Source: Hamiltosporidium tvaerminnensis (taxonomy: Eukaryota; Microsporidia; Dubosqiidae). Taken from it: DNA of 64,000 bases. Positions within the stretch are counted from its first letter, which is position 1; every line of letters begins with the position of its first letter. The translations under genes and the position numbers were made by a program. The stretch is taken from contig CM061246.1 in the NCBI GenBank assembly GCA_022605425.2, forward strand, positions 1,237,501-1,301,500, given 5' to 3'. Below, piece by piece: positions 30,001 to 39,125 of the stretch. The notes under the pieces were generated by a model, which saw only the letters and a program-made list of their open reading frames with translations, was not told the DNA's origin and made no database searches.

Positions 30001-32622
30001 GAACAACAGCGTGTTAATAACTATAAAGATATACAACTGGGTGTTAATAACTATAAAGATATACAACAGGGTGTTAACACTTTAACTAATCAACAGCAGG
30101 GTGTTAACAATATAACTAATCAACAGCAGGGTGTTAACAATATAACTAATCAACAACAGGGTGTTAATTATAGTATTGATGTCACCTCTGATATTTTCTT
30201 TTTAATCGATGTTGTTTATTTAAATCTTTATAATAGTAACACCCTTTTATCAGTAATACAGTTACTTAAGACCCTTTTAGCTACTACCTTTAACTATAAG
30301 ACCCTTTATGTATTAGTACGTATATGTAACACCCTTTATTTACCAAAAAGTATAGTACTTCCTTATCTTAAAAGGGTGTTACGAGTAGATATAGATTTTA
30401 AAATAGACCCCGTTATTTTCAGAAAGCTTTCAATTGAAACCGAAGGTTTCTTTAAATTCTTCTTTGATAATATATGTGTTATTATAGGAGAAAGTATTAC
30501 TAATAATAACACCACTTACAATAACACTAGTAGTCTATGGTATAACAGGTATAGTGGTTATAAGGGTGTTAATACTAGTAATAGAATTATAGAAAGTATA
30601 ACCCTTGATAATTGGTACTCTTATTATAAAAGGTACCCTTTAAATATAAATTTACCAATGACTAATAATAAGACCCCTTTAATTACTAACATAGATTTTG
30701 AAGCCTTATTAAAACATACCGTTAATAATAACACCCTTGATGATAAAGACTTAACCCTTATTTATAATATGTATAGAAGAAAGGGTGTTATTTCCTTTAT
30801 AAGAAATAACAGTAAAATTTTTAATTATTTAAATTATTCAATATTTGTTGATAACAGTATGTCTGTAATGGATTGTATTACTGTTATTTATAGGTCTTTA
30901 AATAGAGAACATATAAAAATAGCTTTAGAAGTATTAAAAACAAAACAAAATATTCGTTTTTATATTCCTCAATTGATTCAAGTGTTAAGAAGAGAAGAAG
31001 TAAGATGTGATGTTTTTATTTTATTGATACATCTGTCTAATAATAATATTTTATGTCATGAACTCCTTTTAAATCTTAAGTGTAATATAAGTGAAGAGAA
31101 TGGAAATAAAAACAATTTACGGGGTGATCATACAAATAAGAGTAATGTGTTTAAGAAATGTATGGATGATCTTATTTTAGGAATTGGTGAGAAAGAGGTG
31201 TTCTTGTATGAAAAACAGGTTAAATTTTATAAAAATTTAAATTCTATTTCTTTCAATGCACGGAATGAAGAAAATAAAAAGGAATTTATTAACAAAGAAT
31301 TGGAGAAGATAGAGATAGGGGGTGTTAATGAAGAGGTGTGGGATATAAAGGGTGTTAGTTATAAGGATATGTTAGAGGGTGTTAATGACAGAGGTAGTAA
31401 AGAAGAGGGTGTTAATGAGAGAGGTAGTAAACAACAGGGTGTTACTTATAAGGATATATTAGAGGGTGTTAATGACATAGTTACTAAAGAAGAGGGTGTT
31501 AGTTATAAGGATATGTTAGAGGGTGTTAACGACATAGGTACTAAAGAAGAGGGTGTTAGTTATAAGGATAGTAGTATAAGTGGTGTTAATAAAGAGGATA
31601 TATTAGAGTGTGTTAATAAAGGGGATACTAAACAAAGGGGTGTTAACAATGTATCAGATATACAACAGGGTGTTAGTATTGAAGGCCTTTATTACTGCTT
31701 TGGTACTGAAGAAATAGTTGATATTGTAAAGGGTAGTGGAAGGGTGTTACAGAGCCATGCTAAGGTTCCTTATATGATAACCCTTAAGTGTATAAATAAA
31801 GCGGGTGTTAGCAATGATGGTGTTATTAAGACCCCTTGTTCTTATATTTATAAAAGGCTTATTGTTAAAGCTGGTGATGACTGTAGACAAGACATGTTGG
31901 CTTTACAATTGATTCAAATTTTTAAACACATTTTTAAGAAGAATAATTTGGATATTTTTTTGTATCCGTATAGAGTTTTATGTACAGATAGTGAGTGTGG
32001 TTTAATAGAAGTTGTAGAAAATGCTATAACACGTGATCAGATTGGAAGAGAAAAAATTAACAGTTTAGTCGATTATTTTGAATTGAAATTTGGTTTTAAA
32101 GAAGGTGAAAGATATTCAAAGGCACTTTATAATTTTGTAAGTTCATTGGTTGGTTATTCTTTGGTAGTTTACTTTTTAAATATTAAAGATAGACATAACG
32201 GTAATATTCTTATAGATGATGATGGATTTATGATTCATATAGATTTTGGGTTTATGTTTGAGACTTCGCCTGGAAATTTAAGTATAGAACTTCCTTTGAA
32301 ATTAACAGCTGAAATATTTATGTTAATGGGTGGTTATGACGGTGTGGCGTTTAAATTTTATAGAGAAATGATGGTTAAAGGATTTGTAGCGTTGAGAAGA
32401 TCTTCTAAGGAAATAATGTATGCTGTTGATTGTTTTAAAGAGAGTGGTCTTGATTGTTATAGGAAAGGAGCAGTGGATAACTTTTATAGTAGATTTATGT
32501 TTGATGTAGGAGATAATGAAATAAAAGAAAATGTTGAGAAAATGATAAATGGGAGTTGTAAGAAGTTTAGGACGTGGATTTATGATAAATATCAGGAAGT
32601 AACGAATAACATAGCATTTTAA
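27076..32622 (+). CDS. STT4: Phosphatidylinositol 4-kinase, type III alpha (STT4/PI4KA-like)
   Basis: An 1848-residue protein with the kinase at the C-terminus. It makes PI4P at the plasma membrane. The catalytic region spans about 1565-1848: QSHAKVPYMITLKC near the start (STT4-type SAAKAPYLV), IVKAGDDCRQD at about 1596, PYRVLCTDSECGLIEVV, the catalytic loop KDRHNGNILIDDDG at about 1704 and HIDFGF at about 1722. The long N-terminal part is helical solenoid-like and shorter than in yeast or human. Two arrays of 9-10 residue repeats starting GVN/GVK/GVS lie at about 918-1037 and 1414-1535, and Asn/Thr-rich NNTP tracts at about 715-770. All coincide with the DNA octamer GGGTGTTA or its reverse complement. 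The gene is single-exon and starts right after a CCC motif. Confidence 0.92.
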   Translation: MQFDEYKEYKSTLNNQKISINFRFNKKVTTDDLKSALNHFTYEDPFFIFLLLKNTLYTTDTQMLQTTDKNLYQIFLDSFTLLLNTHLYEIIINDILTLSFTTPLCYSLKSALLEIFISNYSFLHIEEFTSLIETLSTTIKSSTFNEIINYQNDEPLMNAMLDTFLLTLSLIAKYLETRKILDLPITNHHLYSFSLSLYNEMLMLLNTSNFMEKDIVFIFINSFIINTFTEGTCINQIKDILLSHNLMIGEDSMIEIQYRIIYTMGCLSPKDFLYVLDLIFTTDCIIFMAKRKAHSLINRITNLFIITEQENNYKTYKGCKKNHNILTDEEKEAKDYETIKEFKEKLNLKLKQEISKEIKNDANYEENEKTKEEIKEEIFQKNEKQFEIPLCIKTKLKNKNFTKKCIKTENIKEELLLCISSQNLFTIYRKAFFYISSLTKYKNLYSQNFLYFISLKPLPFHFPEINNFFLKLTTQTSPEYYANFLLKNEFSFPLYTFLNSLPPEYPLNFYYHVFKNLKKDNLPVTDTPFNNTLYIPTKTDFHILDFLNFFLEKRDKILIQLLNTLPYIPPYKPFYPVIYDVWIFILKHNFLKNMTFFFLKTPALVKMADSLQHPSSKLQIKIPFILKKTPKPPHLTFLTILYFSEKNKISNFNYTGVIEYITDDKTLRFLKEEVEELIEQIHLEEGVIKGKFNFIDKEGLEALEREKGCYTVIKVNNTTTYNNTPINNPNITNTSDNTPIKNPNITITSDNTPITTTLINNTPVITFAFNNPLPMPFNLSYAYTLLSLGTNTSSYKTTLIISLKILKILLCKDNTLLYNIKLHIYFSEIFKTLKARNQFKDTEDVFISYLSFYKTILSEISGNSPIFYNYIVLFIADITLFGKDYLTLGFTSFKDLYSYVEITMKKIEDFSNEVCELRGVKDSRYVLEGVKDRFCNLKGVKDSRDVLEGVKDMVWELEGVNKYKDIQQGVNNYKDEQQRVNNYKDIQLGVNNYKDIQQGVNTLTNQQQGVNNITNQQQGVNNITNQQQGVNYSIDVTSDIFFLIDVVYLNLYNSNTLLSVIQLLKTLLATTFNYKTLYVLVRICNTLYLPKSIVLPYLKRVLRVDIDFKIDPVIFRKLSIETEGFFKFFFDNICVIIGESITNNNTTYNNTSSLWYNRYSGYKGVNTSNRIIESITLDNWYSYYKRYPLNINLPMTNNKTPLITNIDFEALLKHTVNNNTLDDKDLTLIYNMYRRKGVISFIRNNSKIFNYLNYSIFVDNSMSVMDCITVIYRSLNREHIKIALEVLKTKQNIRFYIPQLIQVLRREEVRCDVFILLIHLSNNNILCHELLLNLKCNISEENGNKNNLRGDHTNKSNVFKKCMDDLILGIGEKEVFLYEKQVKFYKNLNSISFNARNEENKKEFINKELEKIEIGGVNEEVWDIKGVSYKDMLEGVNDRGSKEEGVNERGSKQQGVTYKDILEGVNDIVTKEEGVSYKDMLEGVNDIGTKEEGVSYKDSSISGVNKEDILECVNKGDTKQRGVNNVSDIQQGVSIEGLYYCFGTEEIVDIVKGSGRVLQSHAKVPYMITLKCINKAGVSNDGVIKTPCSYIYKRLIVKAGDDCRQDMLALQLIQIFKHIFKKNNLDIFLYPYRVLCTDSECGLIEVVENAITRDQIGREKINSLVDYFELKFGFKEGERYSKALYNFVSSLVGYSLVVYFLNIKDRHNGNILIDDDGFMIHIDFGFMFETSPGNLSIELPLKLTAEIFMLMGGYDGVAFKFYREMMVKGFVALRRSSKEIMYAVDCFKESGLDCYRKGAVDNFYSRFMFDVGDNEIKENVEKMINGSCKKFRTWIYDKYQEVTNNIAF
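29218..29364 (+). repeat. Clustered TAACACCC octamers within the PI4-kinase gene
   Basis: AATAACACCCCTATTAATAA-like units recur four times in about 150 bp and encode Asn-Thr-Pro tracts. This is the reverse complement of the GGGTGTTA octamer that dominates further downstream in the same gene. Confidence 0.8.
29827..30182 (+). repeat. Coding minisatellite, 30-bp unit with GGGTGTTA
   Basis: Twelve units of about 30 bp each begin AGGGTGTTAA and encode 10-residue repeats such as GVKDSRDVLE, GVNNYKDIQQ and GVNNITNQQQ. The octamer is better conserved than the rest of the unit. The last three units are almost identical, which suggests recent expansion. Confidence 0.92.
31318..31678 (+). repeat. Second coding minisatellite with GGGTGTTA
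   Basis: About thirteen units of 27-30 bp, each opening with GGTGTTA, encode repeats such as GVSYKDMLE and GVNDIGTKEE. The array lies between the solenoid and the kinase domain, where a flexible linker would be tolerated. Confidence 0.9.
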
Positions 32623-32737
32623 TATTTTTTGTGTATAAATAAGGAAGAATGGTAGTCTATTTTGTTAAATTGTGTATTGGTGGCTGTTGGTTAGTAAAAG
32701 TAATCTTTGTATTTTTTGGGTTTCTTATTTTCATAAA

Positions 32738-32995
32738 AAAGTATAAATTAATGTCTTTAAAACAAATTAGAAGTCATTCTGTTCATGAAAATATTTGAGA
32801 ATGTAAAAATGAGAGTTAATCTATGAACAAAAAACAAATTAAAATTTTAAGAACAAAACTGGTATTTATTTTAAGAATTAAAATAGTTAAAAAGCACCTG
32901 TAAAAGTAGAAATTATTCAAATGAGATTTATTTCAGTTTCAGATATTGAAAAACCAAGAGAAATTCCCCGCGGGTCTGTTGAAGCTTATGTAGAT
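32738..32995 (+). pseudogene. Heavily decayed R4-like fragment
   Basis: AAGTATAAATTAATGTCTTT through AGAAGTCATTCTGTTCATGA corresponds to the KYKFKSSKRIRSHSVQE codons of intact copies. GAAGCTTATGTAGATT near 32980 corresponds to the VEAYIQS codons. There are internal deletions and stops. It lies 115 bp downstream of the PI4-kinase stop codon in the same orientation. Confidence 0.65.
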
Positions 32996-35031
32996 TAAAT
33001 AAGATACAGTGATACTTTGGCATAAATAAATTCCGCATTTAATTGTCTTAATTAAGATAGAATATTCGATATAAAAGAAAATAAACCTCAAAATAAGGTG
33101 ATGAATACGATAAAATGTCTACCAAAATATCATTTTGAAGATTCAATTACCCAAAAAATTTGAGTGTAGGCAAAATTTAATGTAGAAATATTGTGAAAAA
33201 TGTAATGGCATATAGAAGTTTGGCCTCATTACCACACATTTATAAAGCAGATCAGCACAATTAAGCAGCGTATAAATACTAAACTTTTTGTTGAAAATAC
33301 ATTTTATATTTAAAACATGAGTTATTTAGAAAATCGAATTAAATATAAGGAGCACTGTAGCTAAGAACTTTAATTGGATAGGAATATAGCAATCTACGAC
33401 ATTTTACAACTATTCTCTGATAAAAAAAATGGTTTTGGAAAGTAAATTAACGAACTCTCTTTCGAATTAAAATAGGATATATTACACAAAGGCTCGGTAT
33501 AACACTTAATGGTGCAAATTTAAACAAATTAAACCAATTATTTTCTGTGCAGAAACTTCGAAGGACTGAATGTTTATATGAGTGTTTATATTTCGCTATA
33601 AAGGATCGGATAGAAGAAAAATAAATCAATGTTCTAACTGTAACTGCATCTAGAAAACGATCATGGTAATTTAAGATGAGTTACTAAAGATAAACAATAT
33701 CCATATATATAGGCTTTACTTATAATGCAAGTCAGGCGATTCATTAATTTACCAAACGCCAATGAAATCGTAAAAAGTATTGTTTCAAAACAGATTGAAC
33801 TAGTTAATTCGAAAAAAAATACAATCATGATAAAAAAAATGTACAACGTTTACTGATTTCTATGTTTCATTTCGAAGAAATTGTAGCTGAAAAAAATACA
33901 GAATATATGATAAAAAAAAATTAGTGTTAAACATCAACTTTTATCAACCACACCACATGAAAATATTTGTTCAAATATGCACTCATATATGAATTAATAC
34001 ATGGTGTACATAAAACAGAAAATTACATTTCCTGAATAGATATTTGTATTATTTCAAATGAATTAAGAACTCAAATTATGTATCTTTTTTATTTTATTCC
34101 AATGCTTTATTTTGATAAAATAATAGATGGAAATAAGGGTATTACAATCATTTCACAGTTGATTTCCATTAAATTTTTAGATTTGAGCCCGTATCTGTGA
34201 AAATTCTAATAACTAGATTGACAAGTGCATTTTCAATAAATATTATCAGGTGCAAAATATAATAGAACGTTTTTTATCAAAACCACCTGATATATTTAGA
34301 TGCAATACATCAAAGACCCAGAAGAAAATATTCATAAAATTTAAAAGATTATAAATACACTTTTAATCTTTAAAACAAAAACAAGTCTATATATTGAGCA
34401 GTAAGAAAAATAAGCATTAAAATACCAAAAGCATCAAAATGAACAAATATTTTAGAAAATTAAGTCAAACGAAAATTATAGACAAAACACGGATGGCATA
34501 TTTACAAATAGGATTAAAACAATATAACGTTCTTGGCATTGAATTAATAAATAAATGAAATGCGCAATACATGAAAATATTTTGAGAAAACTATCACCAT
34601 GGTTATTTTAAAGACCCAGACTCGTGTCAAATCGTGTTTTTGATATCAGTCTGAAATATTTTACATTTTCAATGAGTTACTATTCTTTAGTTATAAGAAA
34701 ATGGAGTTGCATGGATTTTATTAAATTGTTTTTATACAAAATGATAACTTTGTTTAACACCAAATCCAATACTGTAGTATGTCGTATAATTTCCTTCTAT
34801 TATAAATTATTATAAATTAATAAATTTATGCGGTGGCATGTATTCGAAGTAATATGGTAATTACATCCAAAAAATGTAAAAAGTAAAATGGAACTAAAGT
34901 ACATGTAAACTATAATAAAGATCAAAATTACAAAAACTTTTATTTATGCCTTCTTTTATATATAGTATATAAATAGACACATGACCCAAATACTAAAAAT
35001 AGTCCCAAAACCCCCAATATATAAATAATTT
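32996..35031. other. Long region without recognisable gene
   Basis: Open frames of about 60 codons (33447-33629, 33661-33846, 34624-34815) have no family features or start context. The sequence is a little less AT-rich than pure spacer and has scattered coding-like stretches, so it may hold an ancient pseudogene, but I cannot name one. Confidence 0.4.
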
Positions 35032-36129
35032 TTATCTTGTTGATTCTATGCCTTGTTCACTGCTTTTTTTATGTTTTGAATCTAATATTGAAAATATTTT
35101 TTTTAGCTCGTTAAAATAACTAAAAGCTAGATGCTGTATAGGTATCACCTCATTTCCCACAATCGCTCTAAAACCTAGTAGTCCATAGGCTCGTTGTTCG
35201 GCCTCTTCTTGATTGGCGGTTTTTTTTAGTAAAAGTTTTTCGTTTGAGTTTAGCTTAAATCTAGAAAACTCTCTTTTATTTTTTGAACTACAACAATGTA
35301 ATTCAAAACTATATTTTGGGTCCTCGTAGTAGACTACTCTATCGTGCAATTTTATTTTAGTGTTATTATCAGAGATTTCAAAATTTTTTGTGCTATTAAA
35401 ACAAAATACAAAGTCATATAAAGGATTAAAAATAGGATGTATTAGGGCTAAATCTGCTAAAATACGATTTTTGGGATCAGACATCAAACACTGTTCGAAA
35501 AAATCATTCACTTTATCATCTTTAAGGGTAATACCATTTATATATTTCTGCGAACTATAGCCAAAACTATAAATATCAGCAATAGAACTACAACTTTGTC
35601 CATTTCTAATTTCAGGTGCAATATACAAATATTTTTTATGATTGTTCTTTCCATTTTTAATATCTTTATCTGAAAATAATCTCTTTTGCTTTTTTTCGAA
35701 TACTGCCTGTCCAAAATCGATCGCTTTAATTTTTAAGTTTTCAGCAAGCATCATATTGTCAAATTTAAAATCTCCAATTACTATTTTTTGAACTCGTAAG
35801 AAATTTAACACATCTAGCATTTGTTTCATTATGAGCAAAAAGTTTATAAGTGTTTCTATATTGTTTTTTAAATAATCGAGTAATGTTATGGGAAGATATT
35901 CGAATAAGAGATATTCATAATCCGAATCGTTATAATATCCATAAAACTTTACGATATTCTCATGCCTTAGGTAGCTCTCAAATAGTTGTACAATAAAACA
36001 GAAATCGTTAGCTACATTTTTTTCTTGTACTTTTAATGCAAATCTTTCCTCAGTTTGAATATCTTTAACCAAAAAAACACTGCCTTCAACGCCTTTCCCT
36101 AGAAATCTTATAGCTTTATATTTTTTCAC
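35032..36129 (-). CDS. Divergent protein kinase, family unassigned
   Basis: A 365-residue protein with a complete but divergent kinase fold: glycine loop GKGVEGSV (11-18), ATP-binding Lys33 in ALKV, catalytic loop IGDFKFDN (118-125), metal-binding DFG (138-140) and APE (171-173). The HRD motif is IGD, so the Arg next to the catalytic Asp is missing, while Asp120, Lys122 and Asn125 are kept; catalysis is plausible but regulation by activation-loop phosphorylation less so. Residues 255-365 are not kinase-like and not recognised. No signal peptide. No CCC motif precedes the ATG, unlike the housekeeping genes; an in-frame TAA 21 bases upstream fixes this as the first possible ATG. Confidence 0.82.
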   Translation of the reverse strand: MKKYKAIRFLGKGVEGSVFLVKDIQTEERFALKVQEKNVANDFCFIVQLFESYLRHENIVKFYGYYNDSDYEYLLFEYLPITLLDYLKNNIETLINFLLIMKQMLDVLNFLRVQKIVIGDFKFDNMMLAENLKIKAIDFGQAVFEKKQKRLFSDKDIKNGKNNHKKYLYIAPEIRNGQSCSSIADIYSFGYSSQKYINGITLKDDKVNDFFEQCLMSDPKNRILADLALIHPIFNPLYDFVFCFNSTKNFEISDNNTKIKLHDRVVYYEDPKYSFELHCCSSKNKREFSRFKLNSNEKLLLKKTANQEEAEQRAYGLLGFRAIVGNEVIPIQHLAFSYFNELKKIFSILDSKHKKSSEQGIESTR

Positions 36130-37959
36130 AATACCATCTTTATTAAAAGCAATAGGATTCGGTAAACTAGAAATAGAAATAGTCTAACTGCATATTAACA
36201 ATTTGAAGTATAAACAAATTATATATAAGCTAATAAACTTTGTTTTTTCAAATACATACGGCGGTTATGTGAAGAAAAACTTTATGATTATCAATAGCCA
36301 ATTAAAAACAAAAACGACTTATAGAAACAGCAAATGATACTAAAATATTATAAAATCATTCTATTTATTTTTTTTAAAAATTAATTACCATTTTTGACGT
36401 TTCGAATCGTTCTTTTTTTTCAAACTATAATTTTTTAAAGCTTCTAAGATTTTAATTAGTATCTTTTTTTAACTCAATTTTTTGCTCAGACTATATTGTT
36501 TTCTATTCAAAGAATTTCTTCCCTCTCCCTTTTGAAAATATCTCCAAATATTAGTAAAGTGTAAGCTAAATAATTTTTTTTAGGGATTGAAAAAAACCAA
36601 TAATTCTTCTTGCTCCAGGGGATTTACATCAGGTATCCATATACATTCATTTAACCTTTGTATAAAAATATTTAACAAAAGAATTTTAGCAATTCAACTA
36701 ATACAGGATTTGCAATTTCTTTGCCGCTAATAATAATTCCTACGAATTTTGTTTTCTAAACAAATTACTGAAGAAGGAGTTTAAATATTAAATTTTTATG
36801 CGGTTAATAATTTCCATTGATCTCCTCAAGAAATTTAGACGCCTATATTGACTCATTATCGTAATTTTGATTTTTGTATGTAATTTCGTGAGTTTATGAT
36901 AATAGAATTTTTTTAGAAAATATATGGACGGAGTTAAATTTAATTACACAATAAGTCATTTTTTGGGTTTCCTTGTCTTTCTATGCTAATAGTGATTGTT
37001 ACAAGATCCGCTAATATTTTGATAAGTTTCTGAAATTAACTGAAAATATTTATACTCTTACAAAACCAAATATGCTTAGTTTTTCATGAAAAATATCAAA
37101 TGATACTTTTGCTGTGTTTTTTTTGTAAGCTAAATTGTCCTGTTGTAAAAAAAACCAGCTTGAGGTCGAAGTATCATAATCAGACTACAAAATATTGCAA
37201 AATTCGATTCAAATCGTTTCAGAAATGATCATAAAAGATTTAGATTTGATGTTTTTATCTGATGCTATCAAATAACATATGTTTTATAACTGTTTATTTT
37301 GCTGTGTATTATAGTTTTTTTGCAAAAAAACAGCCCTTAAATACAAAATAGTAATATGAAAAGTTCTCCGATTGAAGTCCAATTGAGATAGATTTTCTAT
37401 ATATTAGAATCGATTTATAAATGATTTTTAGTGTAGTAAATTCGGTTGCGGATAAAAAAACATGCGTAATCTTTGTTTTTTTGCTTGTAATATAAAAGAA
37501 TATACCTTAAAACCAATTTTTTATTATTTATAATTTCAGGATATTTTTTAAAGCAAGCAGACAATGTTTTAGACACATTATTTTTTTCTTAAATCAAAGA
37601 TAGTCATACCTCTTAAATTCATTTTCATACATTTTTTTTCAACGACAGAAATATTTTAACATAATAAAGGAATTTTAACAAATGCTCAATATCGTTATTA
37701 AATTAAGACGATAAAATATTTAATACTTTTACTTTGAACTTTATACAAATATTTTTTTCATCGAACTTTATTTCTATTTTTCTTGCTTATTCATTGATAT
37801 TAATTTATTTTTTTGATTATGACAATAAATTCCTAACCAAAAAATTTATTTACACATTGCACAGATTTCAAATATGAACGATTAGATAGTATTTTACATT
37901 ATAATACCAAACATATAAAAGATTATCTGTTCGAAAACCCTTCCAAAAATTATGCATAA
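36130..37959. other. AT-rich region without recognisable gene
   Basis: No open frame of note on either strand. Two short minus-strand translations look vaguely like Tc1/mariner motifs (see rejected items) but are spaced wrongly. Confidence 0.45.
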
Positions 37960-37973
37960 GTTATCTATAAAAA

Positions 37974-38450
37974 GTGGAAAGAGGATAACCACATTAAAAA
38001 CTATCTGCTTGGCAACAATTGTACTGAAATTTGTCAAAGTAATTTTTGACACTTCCATTCATTCGGCCTTGGCACTACAGTCCTGTGCGAGCCTTGGCCT
38101 TGCTTAGTAATATCGCCAGCCGGTCTTTTTCCAGTAGTTTGTTTATTTATTGGGTTTCGTAACAGGTAGTTTTAAAGGGTGGGTTGTTAGCCCTACGTCC
38201 AACCCCAACATGGAGGATAAGTCCCTTTCAGTCGCCTCTTACGACAAGCAGAATATACTCCAAGCCAATTCTGCTCTCGGAATGGTGGGGAATTGTTGCC
38301 ACTTTAGTGGAATATAAACTACACTTGATCTATAGGCCGATCCCCTATAATTTCGAGTTATAACAGATTAAAAGAAACAAATGGAAAACATCCGTTTGTT
38401 CATCCTTGAAACTGAAAGATAAAAGAGGCCCAGAATATGTAGGTAAGTAG
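37974..38450 (+). mobile_element. SINE-like element (family B) with 14-bp TSD, containing a second SINE block
   Basis: It starts GTGGAAAGAGGATAACCACA, the same head as family A, and ends with a short tandem tail (GTAGGTAAGTAG). The left flank GTTATCTATAAAAA (37960-37973) and right flank GTTATCCATAAAAA (38451-38464) form a 14-bp TSD with one mismatch. The 3' 170 bp (about 38281-38450) match the element at 49444-49673. A 224-bp block in the middle (38057-38280) also occurs on its own at 63653-63877, so this is either a nested insertion or a composite element. Confidence 0.8.
38057..38280 (+). repeat. 224-bp SINE-like block (family D), copy 1
   Basis: It matches 63653-63877 over its full length. 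Shared words include GCGAGCCTTGGCCTT, CCGGTCTTTTTCCAG, GGGTTTCGTAACAGGT, CCCCAACATGGAGGAT and GTCGCCTCTTACGACAAGCA. The last one resembles the conserved core I know from animal MetaSINE-type elements. It is much more GC-rich than the surrounding DNA. Confidence 0.8.
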
Positions 38451-38464
38451 GTTATCCATAAAAA

Positions 38465-39125
38465 ATATCATTCTAAATATATTAAATTTCAAGGGCAAAT
38501 GACACGAAATTATACATAAACAATAGGAATATCATGTTTTAAATTTTCTTTCGGTGTTTAAAAAAACGAAATGGTAAGTTTCAAAATTAAATTTTTTTGT
38601 TAAAAGAATTTAAATTGAATCCGAAATATAATTTGCTTATAAAAATATGGTTGAAGAAATATAGTCAATAAAATGAATTGATTTTAAATAACGCCCTTTT
38701 TGGGATTCTTATTTCACTTAAAATAAAATGCTAAAAAAAATTATTGAGATAAAAACAAATTTTAATATGTAGTATCATCTTCTAAAAGTTTTTAATTAGA
38801 TAAGTATTAAATACCGACAATATCTAATCTGCTAATAAAAATTAAAAAATATGAACAAGCTAGTTAAAATTTAATTTATATCTAGTTTTAAACTGTAAAT
38901 ACATATTTAGAACGAAACAATGCACAAAAAATAATATTAAGAAATACTAAAAAAGGAAAGATTTAAGTAAAACCCAATCAGTATATCGTGTAATTTATAC
39001 ATGTTAAAACAAAGGCAGTGTTTAACCTTTATTGGGAATCTAGGAATATGTGTCTAAGCATATATATTATCATTAGAAATGATTCTTTCATCAAATTCAC
39101 TATATATCCATTTAAAATTGAATGC
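38465..39125. other. AT-rich intergenic region
   Basis: No gene or recurrent repeat was recognised. Confidence 0.5.

Noticed and set aside
36600-37140. Minus-strand translations that resemble Tc1/mariner motifs (QQDNLA near 37135, WIPDVNPLE near 36640)
   Set aside because: The two motifs lie about 500 bp apart, whereas about 100 bp would be expected, and nothing between or before them fits. Probably chance.
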